A DNA stretch of 64,000 nt from a virus, in IMG/VR virus record IMGVR_UViG_3300042691_047309, positions 62,001 through 126,000 of that record. One strand, 5' to 3'. This document shows, one piece after another, positions 43,033 to 52,118 of the stretch. Positions within the stretch are counted from its first letter, which is position 1. Every line of letters starts with the position of its first letter. The notes below the pieces were generated by a model that worked only from the letters and a program-made list of their open reading frames with translations, had not been told where the DNA came from and ran no database searches. A program made the position numbers and the translations under genes.

Positions 43033-43982
43033 TATCCGTGTCTTAACGTCTCTATACCAGGAAACTTAGCTTTTAAATCTTCACTAACAGTTTCAGTAAT
43101 TACTGATGGAGGAAGTGTATTTCTTTGAAACTTCCAATGTAGTGCTTCCCAATCTTTAATTTCTTGGTCTAATTTCATTAAAGATGATTCTTCTAAATTA
43201 ACTTCTTCTATTTTTATTTGAATAATTTTTTCAGCTTCTTCTACATCAGATTCTCTTTGTAAAAGTTCTTCTTCTTTTCTTTTCAACTCTTTTGAAAGTA
43301 CTTCTAAATCTTTTTCTTTTTCAGTGACTAATCTCAAATCTTTGTCAATTTTTGTTTGAAGATCGGCATATTTAACATCTAAATCTTTTGCTGATTCTAA
43401 AATACTTCTATCAAAGTTTCTTTCCTTTTCATTAAGGTCTTGAATTTTATCTTCTAAATCAATTTGTTTTTCAGTAAGGTCTCTAGATCTTTGTCTTAAC
43501 TCATCTTCTTTTTTATCAAGCGATTTGAGCTCCAGTTTATGATCTTCTTCTCTTTTTTCAACTCTCTTTAAACGAATATCAATCTCTTCTTCTTTATCTT
43601 TAATTCTTCTTTCTCTATTGTTTAGGTCAATTTCTTTCCATTCAACTTCTCTTATTTTACTCTCATCAATATTAGAAACTGGTCCAGAATTATGTTGAAT
43701 TGAAGAAAGTACCATTTCTTCAATAAAGGGAATTAGTTTTTTATGAAATTGAGAAGGAGTTGGAAACTTTTGAGCTTTCATGTGAGTCAGTAACTCGCTT
43801 TTCCAGTCAATGACTTCAAAAAATTCTGGATTATTATCAATGATATCTTTATCAATTGGTATTATCTCTGATTTAACAGTGTAGTTATACTCTTGTAAGA
43901 TAGTTCCAACTTTAAGTATAAAGATTTTTTTATCAGGGCTTAAATACTGAAACTCCTTAATAACCTTATGCTTAATTTTCAT
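43032..43982 (-). CDS. Coiled-coil protein
   Basis: A 316-aa protein. Residues 1-70 form a compact beta/alpha region (FQYLSPDKKIFILKVGTIL), residues 110-265 are a continuous Glu/Lys-rich coiled coil, and the end has WKFQRNTLPPSV. Resembles structural or scaffold components but no family recognised. Late-like motif lies about 20 nt upstream. Confidence 0.6.
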   Translation of the reverse strand: MKIKHKVIKEFQYLSPDKKIFILKVGTILQEYNYTVKSEIIPIDKDIIDNNPEFFEVIDWKSELLTHMKAQKFPTPSQFHKKLIPFIEEMVLSSIQHNSGPVSNIDESKIREVEWKEIDLNNRERRIKDKEEEIDIRLKRVEKREEDHKLELKSLDKKEDELRQRSRDLTEKQIDLEDKIQDLNEKERNFDRSILESAKDLDVKYADLQTKIDKDLRLVTEKEKDLEVLSKELKRKEEELLQRESDVEEAEKIIQIKIEEVNLEESSLMKLDQEIKDWEALHWKFQRNTLPPSVITETVSEDLKAKFPGIETLRHG

Positions 43983-44002
43983 TTTAAAAAATATATTTTA
44001 AG

Positions 44003-44012
44003 TTATATATAA
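44003..44012 (-). promoter_or_regulatory. Putative late-promoter motif before 43982 gene
   Basis: TTATATATAA on the minus strand, 20 nt upstream of ATG 43982, with another AT-rich ATATATT nearer to the gene. Confidence 0.35.
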
Positions 44013-44030
44013 AAAACCAGTTTTTTAGTT

Positions 44031-44038
44031 TATATTTG
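44031..44038 (+). promoter_or_regulatory. Bacteroidota-type -7 element TATATTTG
   Basis: Ends 4 nt before ATG 44043. Confidence 0.6.
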
Positions 44039-44042
44039 TGAA

Positions 44043-44516
44043 ATGGAATCTTTAGATAGGGAGTATAATCAAATTGTTAATCTTACTAAATTCAATGTTA
44101 ATTTCAGTAAGTATGTGGATAGCTGCGATCTTTTAAAACAAAGTCCTGACTATATTCTTGAGAAATATAATCACTGGATTGGTTTTGGACCAACAGTTGA
44201 AAAGAAGTTATATACACCAGGTGATATGACAGATTTTTTCAATAAATATTGTAAAATTTGGAAAATAGACACAGAGAGTTACCATAAATTAAAAAATATA
44301 CTGATGTATTTACATTATACTCAAAATTTGAACATCTTAAGGATGTCTGAAAAATTTGAAGAATATATCGGACCAATGACGATGATATCAGATACCTCAG
44401 ATAAACCAGGATTACATCATAAAACAAATGATTTCGTTAATAATATTTTAGAAGGAAATAAAAACAATATTAAAGTTATTTTAAGAAATATGAAAATTGA
44501 TAATATAGTGCGATGA
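44043..44516 (+). CDS. Hypothetical protein with the shared C-terminal motif
   Basis: A 157-aa protein starting MESLDREYNQIVNLTKFN. Ends VILRNMKIDNIVR, fitting the shared tail. Stop overlaps the next ATG by 4 bp. No family recognised. Confidence 0.6.
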   Translation: MESLDREYNQIVNLTKFNVNFSKYVDSCDLLKQSPDYILEKYNHWIGFGPTVEKKLYTPGDMTDFFNKYCKIWKIDTESYHKLKNILMYLHYTQNLNILRMSEKFEEYIGPMTMISDTSDKPGLHHKTNDFVNNILEGNKNNIKVILRNMKIDNIVR

Positions 44517-44884
44517 AATATAAAGACAAATCATTTTTAAAGTATCAAGAAAAACAACGTGATGGTGAAGTTGGGTATTGGTCTAATAGGTCTGAAAGAC
44601 AAATTCGTAGAGAAAGAGAACACAGATTTTCAACTTTTTATCAAAAGTTTCTTATTGGAAAAATTGACAAGTATTGGTGGAAAAACCTAAGAGATTCTGA
44701 TAAAGAAAAAATTATATCACTTCACTATATACAAGTAGATGCTATTTCATCGAAAGATTTAGATAGATGGTATTCTGATCCTGTATTTGATACTTGGTCT
44801 GAGTGGTTTGATTATATCAAGACAACTTTTAAACCAAATAAAATATCATTAAGAGAGGATAAACTCAAAGTTTTGGGTATATAA
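44513..44884 (+). CDS. Hypothetical protein with the shared C-terminal motif
   Basis: A 123-aa basic, aromatic-rich protein (EVGYWSNRSERQIRRERE near residue 20). Ends SLREDKLKVLGI, a shared-tail variant. Coupled to the previous gene. Confidence 0.6.
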   Translation: MKYKDKSFLKYQEKQRDGEVGYWSNRSERQIRREREHRFSTFYQKFLIGKIDKYWWKNLRDSDKEKIISLHYIQVDAISSKDLDRWYSDPVFDTWSEWFDYIKTTFKPNKISLREDKLKVLGI

Positions 44885-44911
44885 TAAGTAACAATAAAAA
44901 ACAAAATAAAA

Positions 44912-45391
44912 ATGAAAACAATTAAATTTATCTTTTTGGCCATAGTAGCCGCAATTTCAATGACTTCTTGTACTGAGAATTACTCTAATGGTGAGCGTAT
45001 CGGTATGATTACAAAATTCTCTCAAAAAGGACTTGTATGGAATTCTTGGGAAGGAACACTCAACACAACTCAAACTGGTATGAACAGTGCAACTCCTTTC
45101 GAATTCTCTGTTGATAATGATGTGAACGATCCTAAAGTTATCGCTACTTTAGATTCGGCTGCAACAAATGGTTGGAAAGTCAAAATCAAATATCACGAAA
45201 CTTTTGGAAAGAATTGGCTCTCTAACAGAGGTGAAACTAACTACTTTGTTAAAGAGGTTCAAGTCTTAGATAGAGATCCAATTGGTAATCTTTTCGGTGA
45301 CTCTTCAAAAAATAACAAATCAAATTGTGATTGTAAAACCGGTGGAAAAGTCATTGATACTATTTATGTTGTAATTGATAGAACTAAATAA
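44912..45391 (+). CDS. Lipoprotein, phage type
   Basis: A 159-aa protein with a lipoprotein signal peptide (MKTIKFIFLAIVAAISMTSC, lipobox Cys 20). The mature part begins TENYSNGERIGMITKFSQKG and has LVWNSWEGTLNTTQTG, a pattern of an uncharacterised phage lipoprotein family. Likely in the periplasmic face of inner or outer membrane; role could be superinfection exclusion, which is inference. Confidence 0.75.
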   Translation: MKTIKFIFLAIVAAISMTSCTENYSNGERIGMITKFSQKGLVWNSWEGTLNTTQTGMNSATPFEFSVDNDVNDPKVIATLDSAATNGWKVKIKYHETFGKNWLSNRGETNYFVKEVQVLDRDPIGNLFGDSSKNNKSNCDCKTGGKVIDTIYVVIDRTK

Positions 45392-45393
45392 CT

Positions 45394-45603
45394 ATGAGAA
45401 AGGGAGACAAACTTATTTGCAGAGAGACAGTTAATAATGTCTTTGGAATGCCTCTTTTTGAAAAGGGTAAAGAATATGAAGTTCTTTACATTGATAATGA
45501 AAAAACAGAGGTCATGGTTATATTAAACCACAACCTTTATGCAAACGAATATATGGAATATCCATTAGTATGGGTTAGTAAAAAATTTAAATCAAAATGT
45601 TAA
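45394..45603 (+). CDS. Small hypothetical protein
   Basis: A 69-aa protein starting MRKGDKLICRETVNNVFGM, containing FEKGKEYEVLYID, a small SH3-like beta pattern also seen in the proteins at 47702 and 49241. It lacks the shared tail. Confidence 0.55.
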   Translation: MRKGDKLICRETVNNVFGMPLFEKGKEYEVLYIDNEKTEVMVILNHNLYANEYMEYPLVWVSKKFKSKC

Positions 45604-46025
45604 AAGATAGAATTATAGAAATCGTTAAGACACTAACAGAAGTGACTAATTCAAATATTTTGAAGTGGAACGAAGATGATCCTAAGTCAGTATCAAGAAA
45701 TTATAGAAGAAAAATGATTTCCAATGGAGAGGATGGTACAAAGTATGAAATGGAAATAAAATTCATACTTAAAAATGATAATTGGCAAATTGAAGAGGAT
45801 GCAAGCCTTTGGTTAAGAAATAAATTACTACCAGATGGTATATTTTATATAACAAGTTTTAAATCAGACGGTGAGACTTCACATCTTAGAGATTCAATTT
45901 TAAATAATTTTTGTAAAGATATGAATCCGTCTATAGAAGATATTGAAAATACATTGAGCGATATCGCTCGTGGAATTAGTATCTCTGAGTTCAGAGAAGG
46001 AAGACTAAATAAAATTTTAAACTAA
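45597..46025 (+). CDS. Hypothetical protein with the shared C-terminal motif
   Basis: A 142-aa protein. C-terminus EFREGRLNKILN fits the shared tail. The body (WQIEEDASLWLRNKLLPDG) is unrecognised. Overlaps the preceding gene by 7 bp. Confidence 0.6.
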   Translation: MLKDRIIEIVKTLTEVTNSNILKWNEDDPKSVSRNYRRKMISNGEDGTKYEMEIKFILKNDNWQIEEDASLWLRNKLLPDGIFYITSFKSDGETSHLRDSILNNFCKDMNPSIEDIENTLSDIARGISISEFREGRLNKILN

Positions 46026-46031
46026 AAAGAT

Positions 46032-46598
46032 ATGTATATTATTAACACTAACTTAGAAGAAGTAACTAAAGAATTTGATTTTATAAATAGCTGGATTGAC
46101 ACACTTTGTGATAACATTCTACATAAAGACAGGAAAAATTGCAAAATAACAATGTTTTATAATTATGGATATTTTGTACCAAAAGGTAAAGGTGTAAATC
46201 CTGAACAATTTGATATGTTTTTTGAAGATAGATTAAAATATGAGTTATCAAAAGTCAGAGTCAATGTTACTATAAAAATCAATGAACTGATGATAACAAA
46301 TCGTTTAAAGAAAGGAATGGTACCGGATGTAATTAAATCAATGGTTACTGAAATAACTAAGTATAAAATGTCAATTGAGTGTGAGTTTCATCAAAATGAA
46401 GATATCAAAAATTCTATTCCTGAATTTGATGAGTCAGTTGTATCAATTGAAGTTATTAAACAAGAAATCGGAACTGATAAAATTGAAGAAGATTATTTTG
46501 ATTTAGATGATATCTTAGATAAAATTGCAAAAAGTGGAATAGATTCTCTAACAGATGGAGAGAAGTCATTTTTAGATAAAAAAAGTAAAGAAATGTAA
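46032..46598 (+). CDS. Protein with DUF6576-like C-terminus
   Basis: A 188-aa protein with no transmembrane helix. The C-terminus, FDLDDILDKIAKSGIDSLT followed by DGEKSFLDKKS, closely resembles the tail of Bacteroidota rhomboids and of the 32455 protein. The rest is unrecognised. Stop and next ATG overlap by 1 nt. Confidence 0.6.
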   Translation: MYIINTNLEEVTKEFDFINSWIDTLCDNILHKDRKNCKITMFYNYGYFVPKGKGVNPEQFDMFFEDRLKYELSKVRVNVTIKINELMITNRLKKGMVPDVIKSMVTEITKYKMSIECEFHQNEDIKNSIPEFDESVVSIEVIKQEIGTDKIEEDYFDLDDILDKIAKSGIDSLTDGEKSFLDKKSKEM

Positions 46599-47413
46599 TG
46601 GATATAAATCAAATATATCAAGGTGATTGTTTAGATTTACTCAAACAGTTAGATGATAACTCTATTGACTTGGTTATCACAAGTCCACCATATGCGGATT
46701 TGAAGGTTTATATTGATAATCCTGGAATACTTGCTGGTGATTATGTTGAATGGTTTTTACCAATATGTAATGAAATCTGTCGAGTTATAAAACCGACAGG
46801 TTCTTTTATTTTAAATATAAATGATAAAGTAGAAGAAGGATTTAGACATCCTTATGTTTATGATCTTATTTCCGAAATTCATAAAAGAACGGAATTAAAA
46901 ATGTTTGAGCGTCTTTTTTGGAATAAGATGAAAGGTCTTCCCAATAGAAGTAGATTTGGGGATAGAGTTGAATATTTATTTTGGTTCGCAAAAGAAAAAG
47001 GTTTCAAGTTTAACATAGATGAAATGAGAACTGAATATTCTGAAAAATCCATTAAGAGAATGAAGAATCCCCTTAAAAAAAGATTTGCTCGAACAGAGGA
47101 AAATCAAAATGAAAGTGAGTATAAAGAATGGAAACCAAATCCATTAGGTGCCTTACCTACAACACTTGTTAGTATATCATCAGAATCAAAAAGAATTGCA
47201 GATAATCATGTTGCAGTTTATCCAGTTGAACTTGTTGATTACTTTATCAAAGGTTCAACTCAAGAAGGTGATTTAGTTTTGGATCCATTTATAGGAACAG
47301 GAACAACAGCGGTCTCTGCTAAAAAAATGGGTAGAAACTTTATAGGTTTTGAAAGACAATCAGAATATATCAAAGTTGCGAATAAAAGAATTTTAGATGT
47401 TGAGAATAACTAA
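46598..47413 (+). CDS. DNA methyltransferase (N4-cytosine or N6-adenine type)
   Basis: A 271-aa protein of beta-class order: catalytic motif IV (DLVITSPPYAD) precedes motif I (VLDPFIGTGTTAVSA). SPPY is more common in N4-cytosine and some N6-adenine enzymes, so base cannot be fixed. Begins MDINQIYQGDCLDLLKQLDD. No restriction partner is nearby, so it probably protects phage DNA from host restriction. Confidence 0.9.
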   Translation: MDINQIYQGDCLDLLKQLDDNSIDLVITSPPYADLKVYIDNPGILAGDYVEWFLPICNEICRVIKPTGSFILNINDKVEEGFRHPYVYDLISEIHKRTELKMFERLFWNKMKGLPNRSRFGDRVEYLFWFAKEKGFKFNIDEMRTEYSEKSIKRMKNPLKKRFARTEENQNESEYKEWKPNPLGALPTTLVSISSESKRIADNHVAVYPVELVDYFIKGSTQEGDLVLDPFIGTGTTAVSAKKMGRNFIGFERQSEYIKVANKRILDVENN

Positions 47414-47696
47414 AACACCTAAAATAGTAAGTGTTAAATGGTACACAAAAGGAGAAATGGATCCAAGTTATAACGGTACTGATGTAGATAGTTTTGTAAT
47501 TATTCCAGGTGTTACACACTACCAACATATTTACTCTTCTCAAAAATATTTAATCTTTGATAGTAAAACAAGTTATATGGCAGTTGAATTTACATCAGAG
47601 GCTGATTTAGAAAGATACTTTATACAACTAATGAGGGAAATTAAACTTAATCAAATCACAAATGTTAATGTTGATGTTGATAAAAAAACAAAGTAA
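47397..47696 (+). CDS. Hypothetical protein with shared motif near C-terminus
   Basis: A 99-aa protein overlapping the methyltransferase end by 17 bp. It contains LMREIKLNQITN near residue 80, the shared motif, but here about 11 further residues follow (ending VDKKTK). Confidence 0.55.
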   Translation: MLRITKTPKIVSVKWYTKGEMDPSYNGTDVDSFVIIPGVTHYQHIYSSQKYLIFDSKTSYMAVEFTSEADLERYFIQLMREIKLNQITNVNVDVDKKTK

Positions 47697-47701
47697 TATG
47701 A

Positions 47702-47938
47702 GTGAATATTTATTGCAAAAGAACAATGTTTAATCCAGATGATAATTCGGTGATATGTGCTAAAGGTAAAATATATCAAACCGTACCATCTTCTGAATTT
47801 GAAGCAAAAACAGGTTTGGTTTTTTGGGTTTCTTCTGAAATTGAAGAAAACATACCACTAACATTAAAACTTTATGATAAATATTTCACAACTATTGATG
47901 AAATGAGGAATAATAAAATAAACGAAATACTAAAATGA
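47702..47938 (+). CDS. Small hypothetical protein with the shared C-terminal motif
   Basis: A 78-aa frame that begins with GTG 47702 (NIYCKRTMFNPDD). A nearby ATG (47698) is in another frame and would stop after 11 codons. The internal Met at residue 9 is an alternative start. Contains CAKGKIYQTV and ends EMRNNKINEILK, an exemplary shared tail. Confidence 0.55.
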   Translation: MNIYCKRTMFNPDDNSVICAKGKIYQTVPSSEFEAKTGLVFWVSSEIEENIPLTLKLYDKYFTTIDEMRNNKINEILK

Positions 47939-48696
47939 AAATTGTAAAATATCTTTCTGATACTGAAATAATGAATTGGAATAATAGACTTGAGAATACA
48001 CCTTATATTGTTATTCCAAGATATCACACTCATTCATCTTTTCCTACAATAGTTTTTAAACAAAAAACAACAACTGGTTTAGGAAATTTTCTAAATGATC
48101 CACAATCAGAAGTAATAACACTGGATCCACATATGAAATTTCAGTTTTCATTTTCAGTTGCTAAAAATCGTGTAGATAATTTTTTTAATATATTCAACAA
48201 ATGGTTTTCTAAAATAGAAACCAAAACTTATTTTCAAGATAGAAGTAATCGAGAGAAAATAGATGATATAGAAGTATCTGATTCTATTATTAAATCAAAG
48301 AAGCAAATTGAACACAAAGTAAAAGAAAAAGAATATACTAAATTCATTTACTATTTTGAAGGACATCTTTCTTCAATTATGGCTTATGTGATGTTCTTAG
48401 AAGACTCTATTGATATTTTCTCTTCTATATGGGGATATGATGAGTCAGGATCAGAACACCTACTGACTAAATTTAATATTGGTGATTGTGTAACAAAAGT
48501 TGGTGACCAATCAGAAGATTATCTCATTTTAGATTTCGAGCCAATAAAAAGTGGTAAAGATTTTTCTTTAGATTATGAAATTTGTAAAATGATTACAAAA
48601 GGACAGATTATAAAATATGGAAATTCAGAAGTAGTCAAAGAAAAAGATATAACCTGGTCTCGTAATAATAGAATTGATGATATTTTAGATAATTGA
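47935..48696 (+). CDS. Hypothetical protein with the shared C-terminal motif
   Basis: A 253-aa protein starting MKIVKYLSDTEIMNWNNRL, ATG overlapping the previous stop (ATGA). Ends WSRNNRIDDILDN, which bridges the shared tail and the DUF6576-like IDDILDK motif. No other domain recognised. Confidence 0.6.
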   Translation: MKIVKYLSDTEIMNWNNRLENTPYIVIPRYHTHSSFPTIVFKQKTTTGLGNFLNDPQSEVITLDPHMKFQFSFSVAKNRVDNFFNIFNKWFSKIETKTYFQDRSNREKIDDIEVSDSIIKSKKQIEHKVKEKEYTKFIYYFEGHLSSIMAYVMFLEDSIDIFSSIWGYDESGSEHLLTKFNIGDCVTKVGDQSEDYLILDFEPIKSGKDFSLDYEICKMITKGQIIKYGNSEVVKEKDITWSRNNRIDDILDN

Positions 48697-48719
48697 TTTG
48701 ATATTCTAAAAATTAGTAT

Positions 48720-48727
48720 TATATTTG
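48720..48727 (+). promoter_or_regulatory. Bacteroidota-type promoter TTTG-N19-TATATTTG
   Basis: TTTG at 48697-48700; the -7 element ends 4 nt before ATG 48732. Confidence 0.7.
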
Positions 48728-48731
48728 TAAA

Positions 48732-49241
48732 ATGGATAAGTGGAGTAATCTACAATTTAAAGATTTTCTCGAAGGTGAAAGACTGAATTGTTATTGGTTC
48801 TGGTATAAAGGTAAAATCACAAGAAGAAAGAATTTAGATGGAGAAATTTACGAACAAAACCTTTCTGGTAAATGTGAATGGAATGGAATAAGATTGCAAA
48901 ATGGATTTAATCATTGTTTTAATATTTTAACTAATAAATATATGAGAGGATTAAAAGAAGGAAAATACAACGGTCAAACTAAAGCAGAGTTTGAAAAGAA
49001 CAAAGTTAGAGTTAGTGATATTTGGATAAAATCCGGTGCTGATATTGAGAAGGCTAAGTCTTTATCAACAACACAAGCAAATCGAATTACTGACGAGTGG
49101 AAGGCTCTAAATAGAGCTTTTGCTGCTAAAGAAATGGGTTACGAAGAAATATTTGAGATTTTCTTTCATCGTGCTTATGAATTAGGTTCAGTTTCTAAAT
49201 TAGAATACCGAGAATATAAATTAGATAAGCTTGGTATCTAA
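48732..49241 (+). CDS. Hypothetical protein with the shared C-terminal motif
   Basis: A 169-aa protein starting MDKWSNLQFKDFLEGERLN. Ends EYREYKLDKLGI. No family recognised. Its stop overlaps the next ATG by 1 nt. Confidence 0.6.
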   Translation: MDKWSNLQFKDFLEGERLNCYWFWYKGKITRRKNLDGEIYEQNLSGKCEWNGIRLQNGFNHCFNILTNKYMRGLKEGKYNGQTKAEFEKNKVRVSDIWIKSGADIEKAKSLSTTQANRITDEWKALNRAFAAKEMGYEEIFEIFFHRAYELGSVSKLEYREYKLDKLGI

Positions 49242-49528
49242 TGAAAATAATTAAAACTAAATTTCTTTGCAAGAATAGTAGTCAAACTGTTACGAAAGGA
49301 CTTCCTATGTATGTTAAAGATAGGTTTATTGAAGGAAAATGGTATGATGGTGAATATGAAGCCTGGAACTTCCATGATAGTTACAGACTAAATGGTGGAT
49401 GGCGTAGATACTGGGTTATAAATGAAAAAGGTGAAAAAGAAGAAATTCACAGAGCTCACATGAATGCAATTTTTGAAACAGATATAGAAAAGTTAAGAGA
49501 TAATAAAATAAATGAAATACTAAAATAA
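49241..49528 (+). CDS. Small hypothetical protein with the shared C-terminal motif
   Basis: A 95-aa protein with aromatic middle (YEAWNFHDSYRLNGGWRRYW) and end KLRDNKINEILK, nearly identical to the tail of the 47702 protein. The surrounding DNA of the two tails is also almost the same. Confidence 0.6.
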   Translation: MKIIKTKFLCKNSSQTVTKGLPMYVKDRFIEGKWYDGEYEAWNFHDSYRLNGGWRRYWVINEKGEKEEIHRAHMNAIFETDIEKLRDNKINEILK

Positions 49529-49529
49529 A

Positions 49530-49928
49530 ATGAGCGAAGAAACAAAACAACTAAAAGTATCCAATGAGTTTGTTGATATTTTTAAAAACTTCAATGTTGT
49601 AAATAAAGTTGAAGAAATGAAAGCACTTTCTAAGAAAGAACTATATTTATTATTAACACTCTGCTTGGATAAGCACGATGATGAACAACCAACTGTTGTT
49701 TATAACTTTCAACCGTTTAGAGAACAAGTGATGGAGTTATTTGAAATTCAGGATGATAAAGAAACTCTCAATCCGGTTCTAAAAGAGCTTATTGAAGAAA
49801 GCGGTGATAAATACATTGAAACTGATAATATTGTTGATGAAACAGGAAATAAACTTCCAGAGCCTTTAACAAAAGAGGAAGTGAGAGATGTAAAAATTAA
49901 TATCATCAATAGTGATGATTCAAAATAA
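49530..49928 (+). CDS. Hypothetical acidic protein
   Basis: A 132-aa protein starting MSEETKQLKVSNEFVDIFKN. Mainly helical and acidic, no shared tail, no family recognised. Starts 1 nt after the previous stop. Confidence 0.55.
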   Translation: MSEETKQLKVSNEFVDIFKNFNVVNKVEEMKALSKKELYLLLTLCLDKHDDEQPTVVYNFQPFREQVMELFEIQDDKETLNPVLKELIEESGDKYIETDNIVDETGNKLPEPLTKEEVRDVKINIINSDDSK

Positions 49929-49933
49929 TTTCC

Positions 49934-49941
49934 TAAATTTG
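49934..49941 (+). promoter_or_regulatory. Bacteroidota-type -7 element TAAATTTG
   Basis: 13 nt upstream of ATG 49955. Confidence 0.5.
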
Positions 49942-49954
49942 TAAAAAAATAATT

Positions 49955-51202
49955 ATGCAAGAAGATATTCAAAATCCAGTAACTGAAGAAGTAAGAACTG
50001 AACCAATCATTGGTGAGTTTAAACCAAAACGTAAATTCTTAAACTTTGTTTCTGCTGTAAATGGTGCTCGTGTTCGTTTCATTCGTGATGTTGCCTTTCT
50101 TAAAGGTGAAAAACTATCTGGTGTTTTAGAAGGGGCTATATTTAAAATAACTATTTGTGATGAAGGTACAATTAACATTGAAGAACAGGAAGGAACTAAT
50201 CTTTCTGATAAATCAATGATCCAAAGACTTCTTAATGAAATCGATGAAATCGATGTTACTGGTTATGCTCAAAAGTTTGTTGTCGCTGGATTAGAGTTCG
50301 CTGATGTAAAAGGTGACCGTTGTTACTTAGAAGTAGAACATCAAAAACCAATTGATAAATTAAAATCACTTTTTGATGAAGAGGAAAAAGTTGAGGTTTC
50401 TGAAAAGAGTTTGAGTTTACTTGATGATTTATTTGGGAGTGATGAAGAAGAGTGGGATGAGGATCATGCACTTTCAGAAGTGATGAATTCTATGTTAGAT
50501 GATCTATCAGAAGAAGATGTTAAGACAATTATTGAAGCAAATGAAAATCCAGCTGAACCTAATGATAAATTAAAAGAGGCTGCTGAGTCATATATGGAAA
50601 AACAATTCCGTAAAATGCATGAAGCAAAAATCATTGAGTTAGAATACCGTATTGAAGAAACTCAGAGAGAAATCATTCGATATAAAAATGATGCTAAACA
50701 AGCTGAGTCAAAGGCTGAAGAAAAAGTTGAAGCACTTGGTATTTTAGAAACTCGATTAGAAACAATGAAACCAGGTGACGAACCTAATGGTTATGTATTT
50801 TTTGTATCTGAGGAAATGAAAGATATGGAAGAACTTGATGAAACCGAAGCTAAAGTAGCTGCTAAGATTGCAGATATTATGAAGTTGAAGAAAGACGTTT
50901 TGGTTAAGATGTTGACAGAAGGCTACTACAAAATCAAAATTGCTAAGTCCGATGATATTTCAAATCAAGACTTTGAATTAGACAAAGAAATCTATAATAA
51001 GATTATGACTTTAGATATTGATGGTAAGATGTCACTTACTGATAGTGAGTTTCGATACCGTGGTAAATTAAACTGGCATCAACTTGTCTCTAAAATGATT
51101 AAATCTGGATTTGCTCAAGATGAAGAGTTTGATAAACTTTGCAACTCTAATTCTTATGAAAGTCACGAAGAAGAAAAAGAATCTGATAAAACTGAAGAGT
51201 AA
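49955..51202 (+). CDS. Large acidic coiled-coil protein
   Basis: A 415-aa protein. Residues 25-60 have a beta region (FVSAVNGARVRFIRDVAFLKG); residues 140-230 are highly acidic; 215-265 form a coiled coil (EETQREIIRYKNDAKQAES). C-terminal part helical, ends SDKTEE. No family recognised. Confidence 0.6.
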   Translation: MQEDIQNPVTEEVRTEPIIGEFKPKRKFLNFVSAVNGARVRFIRDVAFLKGEKLSGVLEGAIFKITICDEGTINIEEQEGTNLSDKSMIQRLLNEIDEIDVTGYAQKFVVAGLEFADVKGDRCYLEVEHQKPIDKLKSLFDEEEKVEVSEKSLSLLDDLFGSDEEEWDEDHALSEVMNSMLDDLSEEDVKTIIEANENPAEPNDKLKEAAESYMEKQFRKMHEAKIIELEYRIEETQREIIRYKNDAKQAESKAEEKVEALGILETRLETMKPGDEPNGYVFFVSEEMKDMEELDETEAKVAAKIADIMKLKKDVLVKMLTEGYYKIKIAKSDDISNQDFELDKEIYNKIMTLDIDGKMSLTDSEFRYRGKLNWHQLVSKMIKSGFAQDEEFDKLCNSNSYESHEEEKESDKTEE

Positions 51203-51204
51203 AA

Positions 51205-51591
51205 ATGAATATGGGGTTTACAAGATATTGGGAATTTGAGAGATTAAATAGTGAGAAGTTTAAAGAGTTCTCTAATATCTGTCAGTTACTTATAGATAAT
51301 ATGGATATTCCACTTGATGATGTCACCGTTAATGAAGCACAAGTAAGATTCAATGGAGTTGATGATGATGGTCATGAAACATTCAATTTCTCTTTAAATA
51401 AAGATGGATTTAACTTTTGTAAAACAGCTACTAAACCTTACGATGAAGTTGTGTATGGTTGTCTTTATATTGCTAAGTTAATATTCGAAGATAGTGTAAA
51501 GATAAATCAAGATTGTAAAGAAGACGAACCTTATGTAAAAAAAGTAATATCTATTCTAAGAGAAAATAAACTTAATCAACTATTAAAATAA
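51205..51591 (+). CDS. Hypothetical protein with the shared C-terminal motif
   Basis: A 128-aa protein starting MNMGFTRYWEFERLNSEKF. Ends ILRENKLNQLLK. A second in-frame ATG is at 51211. No family recognised. Confidence 0.6.
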   Translation: MNMGFTRYWEFERLNSEKFKEFSNICQLLIDNMDIPLDDVTVNEAQVRFNGVDDDGHETFNFSLNKDGFNFCKTATKPYDEVVYGCLYIAKLIFEDSVKINQDCKEDEPYVKKVISILRENKLNQLLK

Positions 51592-51598
51592 AAAAAAT

Positions 51599-52069
51599 AT
51601 GATAACTAAAGAAAACCTGAAAATAAAACTTACTAGATTAAGAAGAATAATTAAAGTTTTTTATTTAAAAACATTTAAAACTCTTGGTAAAGAAAAGAGG
51701 CTTAAAAAACCAAAAAAACTTACCGAGTCTGAAGATACTGCTTGTGAGATATTTTTAACAATATTACACAATAAGGATAGTAAATTACATTATGATATTC
51801 AAACACAGGAATGTTATATAAGTTCTTCAGATAAAACACTTTTTGTCTTTTTAGAAGCTGGTAATGTTAAGATTATTAATTCTGTTTTTGGGTATGATGT
51901 GCATATACGTCAAGACTTAGAGGCTTATCTACTTGACAAATTTATTAGAGAAATGAGTATTAGAAGAAATGCTTTCAAAAAAGAAGTTCTTTCTAAAATA
52001 AATCACTCTTTAGACAGCACTCTTGATAGAATTAAAGACTGGGATAAAGAATCAAAAAGTAAAAAATAA
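51599..52069 (+). CDS. Basic hypothetical protein
   Basis: A 156-aa lysine-rich protein starting MITKENLKIKLTRLRRI, ending KESKSKK. No shared tail, no recognised family. Confidence 0.5.
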   Translation: MITKENLKIKLTRLRRIIKVFYLKTFKTLGKEKRLKKPKKLTESEDTACEIFLTILHNKDSKLHYDIQTQECYISSSDKTLFVFLEAGNVKIINSVFGYDVHIRQDLEAYLLDKFIREMSIRRNAFKKEVLSKINHSLDSTLDRIKDWDKESKSKK

Positions 52070-52093
52070 TTAGGTTTATCAATTAATAAATAC

Positions 52094-52101
52094 TATATTT
52101 G
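52094..52101 (+). promoter_or_regulatory. Bacteroidota-type -7 element TATATTTG
   Basis: 17 nt upstream of ATG 52119. Confidence 0.55.
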
Positions 52102-52118
52102 TAAAAAATATTCTAAAA

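Noticed and set aside
47698-47733. ATG before the 47702 gene as a real start
   Set aside because: It is out of frame and stops after 11 codons; at most a leader peptide. The GTG start or an internal ATG is more likely.
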